In this document: positions 5,587 through 8,253 of the stretch, piece by piece
How positions within the stretch are numbered: position 1 is the first letter of the stretch
Layout of the letters: every line of letters starts with the position of its first letter
Assembly: GCA_002438305.1 (NCBI GenBank)
Contig: DJUI01000048.1
Coordinates: forward strand, 9,076 to 17,328
Length of the DNA: 8,253 nucleotides
Source: Staphylococcaceae bacterium UBA6286
GTDB lineage: Bacteria; Bacillota; Bacilli; Staphylococcales; Staphylococcaceae
Reading direction: 5' to 3'
Position numbers and translations under genes: made by a program
The notes under the pieces: generated by a model
The model's input: only the letters and a program-made list of their open reading frames with translations
What the model was told of the DNA's origin: nothing
The model's database searches: none

Positions 5587-5616
5587 GACCCGGCATATTA
5601 TGCCAGGGTCTTTTTT
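5587..5616 (+). terminator. Intrinsic terminator in the transporter leader
   Basis: GACCCGGCAT (5587-5596), loop ATT, then ATGCC-A-GGGTC (5600-5610) forms a 10-bp stem with one bulged A, immediately followed by six T (5611-5616). It ends 33 nt before the transporter start codon, so it terminates upstream of, not after, a gene. It is the switchable element of the proposed attenuator. Confidence 0.85.
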
Positions 5617-5649
5617 GTTGGATAAAAAATAATGAAAAGAGGTAGGACA

Positions 5650-6987
5650 ATGGAAACACAATCACAATGGAGTTCAAAGTTAGGTTTTATTCTGGCAAGT
5701 GCAGGTTCAGCAATCGGACTTGGTGCTATGTGGAAATTCCCGTATGTCATGGCTGACAACGGCGGTGCTGCTTTCTTATTCATTTTCGTGATATTTACGA
5801 TGCTGGTCGGGTTTCCATTACTGTTATCAGAATTTGTCATCGGCCGGCACAGTAATACTTACAGTACACAGAGCTTCGGTGTTTTAACAGGTCGCAAATC
5901 CTATAATTTAATCGGGCATTTAGGTAACATCGGTGTTTTTCTGCTGCTTAGTTTTTATAGTGTCATCGGTGGCTGGATCTTAATCTATATCATCCGGACG
6001 ATAGTTATACTGGTAACAGGCAGTCCAACTCAAGATTACGAAGGTGTATTCGGCAGTCTGATCAGTAATCCGCTCTATGCAATAGGAGGACAGGCATTAT
6101 TCATTGTATTAACTGCTTTAATTGTTGCTAAAGGGATTCGGAATGGGATAGAACGGGCATCCAAGATAATGATGCCTCTGTTGTTTATTGCATTCATTAT
6201 CATCATTATCCGTTCATTGACATTAAACAATGCCATGGAAGGTGTCAGTTATTTCCTGAAACCTGATTTTGCCAAATTATCAGCTGACAGCATTCTGTTT
6301 GCGCTCGGTCAATCGTTCTTCTCATTATCGGTTGGTTTCGGCGGCATGCTTACTTACGCATCCTATCTCAACAAGAAGACGGATTTGACCCAGTCAGGTC
6401 TTTCTGTTGTCGGGCTGAATCTTATCATTACTGTTCTGGCAGGACTTGCTATTTTCCCTGCGACCGCATCATTAGGCATTGAAGCTGCTCAAGGACCAGG
6501 TCTATTATTCATTGTGCTGCCTTACGTCTTTGATCAGCTGCCGTTTGGTCATTTGTTCTATCTGATTTTCTTGATGTTATTCTTCTTTGCAACGATTACA
6601 TCATCTATTTCACTGCTTGAAATCAATGTGTCAAATGCTACAAAAAATCAAAATAGTAGACGGATTACAGCAGTAGTCTTACTCTCTATAGGTCTGTTCG
6701 TTCTTGGTATTCCTTCTGCCTTGTCATCTGGCATGTTGAGTGATGTGACATTCTTAGCAGGAACATTTTTTGATAATATGGATTTTCTTGTCTCAAATAT
6801 ACTGCTTCCGCTCGGCGCGCTCCTGTTCTCCCTATTTACCGGCTATGTCCTTGATCAGCGCATGTCACGTAGCGAGCTGGTCACGCAGTCTTATCAGGAG
6901 CCATTATTCAAACTATGGATTTTCCTCCTTAAATTCGTTATTCCATTAGTCATTATCGGTGTATTTCTTTCGCTGATAATGAAATAG
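5650..6987 (+). CDS. Sodium:neurotransmitter-symporter (NSS) family transporter
   Basis: A 445-aa polytopic membrane protein of the NSS/LeuT family, likely importing an amino acid with Na+. Its length fits the 11-TM bacterial type (MhsT-like) rather than LeuT. TM1 has the signature GSAIGLGAMWKFPY (19-32) and then NGGAAF. In LeuT terms, the Na2 residues are kept (Ala314, Thr317, Ser318), as are Phe224, the TM3 Tyr and gate Asp378. The Na1 ligand Asn27 is Ala26, Thr254 is Ser225, Asn286 is Asn257, gate Arg30 is Lys29 and Glu290 is Thr261. These assignments are by eye. The start at 5650 is chosen for AGAGG seven nt upstream; an in-frame ATG at 5632 lacks a site. The attenuator-like leader with a Trp/Tyr peptide hints at an aromatic substrate. 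No terminator follows. Confidence 0.92.
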   Translation: METQSQWSSKLGFILASAGSAIGLGAMWKFPYVMADNGGAAFLFIFVIFTMLVGFPLLLSEFVIGRHSNTYSTQSFGVLTGRKSYNLIGHLGNIGVFLLLSFYSVIGGWILIYIIRTIVILVTGSPTQDYEGVFGSLISNPLYAIGGQALFIVLTALIVAKGIRNGIERASKIMMPLLFIAFIIIIIRSLTLNNAMEGVSYFLKPDFAKLSADSILFALGQSFFSLSVGFGGMLTYASYLNKKTDLTQSGLSVVGLNLIITVLAGLAIFPATASLGIEAAQGPGLLFIVLPYVFDQLPFGHLFYLIFLMLFFFATITSSISLLEINVSNATKNQNSRRITAVVLLSIGLFVLGIPSALSSGMLSDVTFLAGTFFDNMDFLVSNILLPLGALLFSLFTGYVLDQRMSRSELVTQSYQEPLFKLWIFLLKFVIPLVIIGVFLSLIMK

Positions 6988-7028
6988 CAGCTTATTAAAA
7001 TAGTCAGAAATCTAGAAGCCTCCGCTCT

Positions 7029-7037
7029 TGCTATAAT
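7029..7037 (+). promoter_or_regulatory. Extended -10 promoter of the YitT-family gene
   Basis: TGCTATAAT is a perfect -10 (7032-7037) with an extended TGn element. I see no good -35, which extended -10 promoters can lack. The start point would be near 7044, about 20 nt before the ATG. Readthrough from the transporter gene is also possible because no terminator separates them. Confidence 0.55.
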
Positions 7038-7063
7038 AAAAGAAAACAGTTGAGGTAACGTTC

Positions 7064-7888
7064 ATGCATTCTACCGTTCTTAAATACATTATCACCGTTA
7101 TAGGTTCTTTGATCATTGCCGTCAGTTTCAATATGTTCCTGCTTCCACATGGAGTATTGAGCAGCGGCATCAGCGGTCTAGCACTGCTCTTTCATATTCT
7201 ATTCAGTATTGATACTGGCCTGTTAAATATTCTGCTGAATTTACCACTGCTCATACTAGGTTATATGAAGCTGCAGAAGTCTATGATGTGGAACACTATT
7301 TTCTGTGTCATCATGGTTTCTGTCTTTTTGACACTCGTACCAGTTATCCAAGTGTCGGATAATCAGCTTTTGGATGTCGTTTTCGGCGGAGTCATCCTTG
7401 GTATCGGTATCGGTATTATTCTCAAGTATTCAGGGACAACTGGGGGCATGGATATCATTGCCATCATTATTTCACAGCGCAGCAATGTCTCAATCGGATT
7501 AATATTGACTTTGTTAAATGGTGTTATCGTCTTAAGTTCCGGCTTCTTCTTCGACTGGGGCATTGCTCTACTCACACTGTTATCTATTTACATTTCAGGG
7601 AAAACTATTGATACGATTTATACATCTCATATTAAACTCACAGTTAATATCGTCACAACAGAAGGCGAAGCGATTAAAGCTGCTTTGATCAAAGACATCT
7701 ACCGAGGAATGACCATTACTAATGGCTACGGTGGTTATTCGAATGAACCGCGTCAAGTAATTATGATGGTACTGACGCGCTATGAACTTAAGGACGTCAT
7801 TGAAATCTGCAAAGCAATTGATCCTAATAGTTTCATCAATGTATATGAAACAACAGAAGTTCATGGCAACTTTGCACAGAATCATTAA
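7064..7888 (+). CDS. YitT-family membrane protein (DUF161/DUF2179)
   Basis: The 274-aa protein has the family's two-part layout. Residues 1-180 form about five to six membrane segments, with the early FLLPHGVLSSGISGLALL motif and the later SGTTGGMDIIA motif (123-131). From about residue 190 to 268 is a soluble DUF2179 domain (RGMTITNGYGGYSNEPRQVIMMVL, ending IDPNSFINVYETTEVHG). YitT proteins are widespread in Firmicutes, usually in several paralogues; transport of an unknown substrate is assumed but unproven. The ATG at 7064 has GAGG eight nt upstream. It lies 76 nt after the transporter gene, has its own promoter-like element, and ends directly in a strong terminator. Confidence 0.9.
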   Translation: MHSTVLKYIITVIGSLIIAVSFNMFLLPHGVLSSGISGLALLFHILFSIDTGLLNILLNLPLLILGYMKLQKSMMWNTIFCVIMVSVFLTLVPVIQVSDNQLLDVVFGGVILGIGIGIILKYSGTTGGMDIIAIIISQRSNVSIGLILTLLNGVIVLSSGFFFDWGIALLTLLSIYISGKTIDTIYTSHIKLTVNIVTTEGEAIKAALIKDIYRGMTITNGYGGYSNEPRQVIMMVLTRYELKDVIEICKAIDPNSFINVYETTEVHGNFAQNH

Positions 7889-7926
7889 AACCTTGATCGT
7901 CCAGTAGTGGACGGCCAAGGTTTTTT
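7887..7926. terminator. Bidirectional intrinsic terminator between yitT and mnhG2
   Basis: AAAACCTTG (7887-7895) pairs with CAAGGTTTT (7916-7924), with an inner CGTCCA/TGGACG stem and a four-nt loop. Six T follow on the plus strand (7921-7926). On the minus strand the stem ends in four T, weaker but positioned to end the convergent mnhG2 transcript. It overlaps the last bases of the YitT stop codon. Confidence 0.88.
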
Positions 7927-7947
7927 GTAGTTCATCATATTAAAATA

Positions 7948-8253
7948 TCAGTTCAAATCTTCTATTTCCTTGTTATCTTTTGTATACACTTTTACGCCTG
8001 AATGATACGCTGCTCTTGTTATCAAGTGTCCAGCGACTGGGCTCGTTAAATACAAGAAGGCGATGCCGAGAATCAGTCTGACACTGAAATAATTGTCATT
8101 GACCATGAAATATATAAATACGCCGGATAATGTCAGCAATACACCAAGCGTTGAACTCTTTGTCGCTGCATGGCTCCGAGTATAGACATCCTTAAATCTG
8201 ACAAGCCCGAGCGTACTGATCAATGCCATCATACTCCCGAGCAAAATAACGAT
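7948..8253 (-). CDS. mnhG2: Na+/H+ antiporter subunit G (MnhG2/MrpG), 5' end outside the window
   Basis: The visible 101 residues are the C-terminal part of MnhG, the small last subunit of the multi-subunit Mrp/Mnh cation-proton antiporter of the cell membrane. The diagnostic core is [25 protein letters not shown], then two further membrane segments and [18 protein letters not shown]. The wording ([18 protein letters not shown]) fits staphylococcal MnhG2 better than MnhG1. The frame stays open to the edge (I-V-I before the first Leu), so the true start lies beyond 8253. The C-terminus is short (ending KEIEDLN) compared with the long charged tail I recall for S. aureus MnhG2. The rest of the mnh2 operon should lie to the right. 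Confidence 0.9.
   Translation of the reverse strand: MVILLGSMMALISTLGLVRFKDVYTRSHAATKSSTLGVLLTLSGVFIYFMVNDNYFSVRLILGIAFLYLTSPVAGHLITRAAYHSGVKVYTKDNKEIEDLN

Larger units (their letters stand above)
5416..5616 (+). ncRNA. Attenuator-type 5' leader of the NSS transporter
   Basis: The transcribed leader holds, in order, a short peptide gene (5441-5491), hairpin 1 (5507-5517 with 5525-5535, perfect 11 bp), hairpin 2 (5550-5557 with 5571-5578, plus 5560-5563 with 5567-5570) and a terminator (5587-5616). Neighbouring elements compete. The 3' arm of hairpin 2 (ATGCCCGGTC, 5567-5576) can pair with the 5' arm of the terminator (GACCCGGCAT, 5587-5596) with one mismatch. GGCTTCT (5534-5540) can pair with GGAGGCC (5549-5555). 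The end of the peptide gene (AGCTGTCATA, 5481-5490) can pair with TATGACGGCT (5528-5537). I see no T-box AGGGUGGNACCGCG element. Which state lets transcription through was not settled. Confidence 0.7.

Noticed and set aside
5520..5616. T-box riboswitch in the transporter leader.
   Set aside because: The conserved T-box AGGGUGGNACCGCG sequence and a Stem I layout are absent, and the leader is short and contains a peptide gene.
5567..5632. A 21-codon ORF (starting MPGLSLLTRH) running through the leader terminator and ending in TAATG at the upstream in-frame ATG of the transporter, with GGAGG 13 nt before it.
   Set aside because: The spacing is long for a ribosome site, the sequence is dominated by hairpin arms, and the transporter has a better start at 5650. 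Coincidence is more likely, though a second leader peptide is not excluded.
7595..7918. Minus-strand ORF of 107 codons opposite the YitT gene.
   Set aside because: It is antisense to a well-recognised gene, runs into the terminator hairpin, and resembles no protein I know.

Overview
The window looks like chromosome of an AT-rich Gram-positive of the family Staphylococcaceae (Macrococcus or a close relative is my guess). The best evidence is the partial gene at the right edge, which closely resembles staphylococcal MnhG2. The Rieske-tailed flavoprotein, the YfhF-type epimerase, strong GGAGG-type ribosome sites and TTG starts fit. I see no transposase, integrase, rRNA, tRNA or CRISPR.

Left part (1-3138): two minus-strand genes, a catalase-fold-like protein and an unrecognised 109-residue protein, overlap by 8 nt. 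They are divergent from a plus-strand run of three tightly packed genes: a TetR-type repressor, a YfhF/TIGR01777 epimerase and a YbgA (DUF1722) protein. The 142-nt gap between the two groups carries a 9-bp inverted repeat that may be an operator.

Middle (3081-5333, minus strand): a FAD oxidoreductase with a C-terminal Rieske domain is followed by a small ORF (59 residues) that reads like an excisionase/MerR-type winged helix. The terminator for this side lies inside the 3' end of the convergent ybgA gene. Upstream is a 93-residue possible winged-helix protein with its own promoter and a terminator-like hairpin.

Right part (5381-8253): a strong promoter starts a roughly 235-nt leader in front of a sodium:neurotransmitter-symporter-type amino-acid transporter. 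The leader encodes a 16-residue peptide (MNQLLYTQLNKGWQLS), then a chain of overlapping hairpins ending in an intrinsic terminator just before the transporter gene. This is the layout of an attenuator and the most interesting thing here. A YitT-family membrane protein with its own extended -10 promoter follows, then a probably bidirectional terminator and the 3' end of mnhG2 on the minus strand.

There is no single pathway. The window joins a small repressor operon, a redox flavoprotein locus, an apparently attenuated amino-acid importer and the end of a cation antiporter operon.
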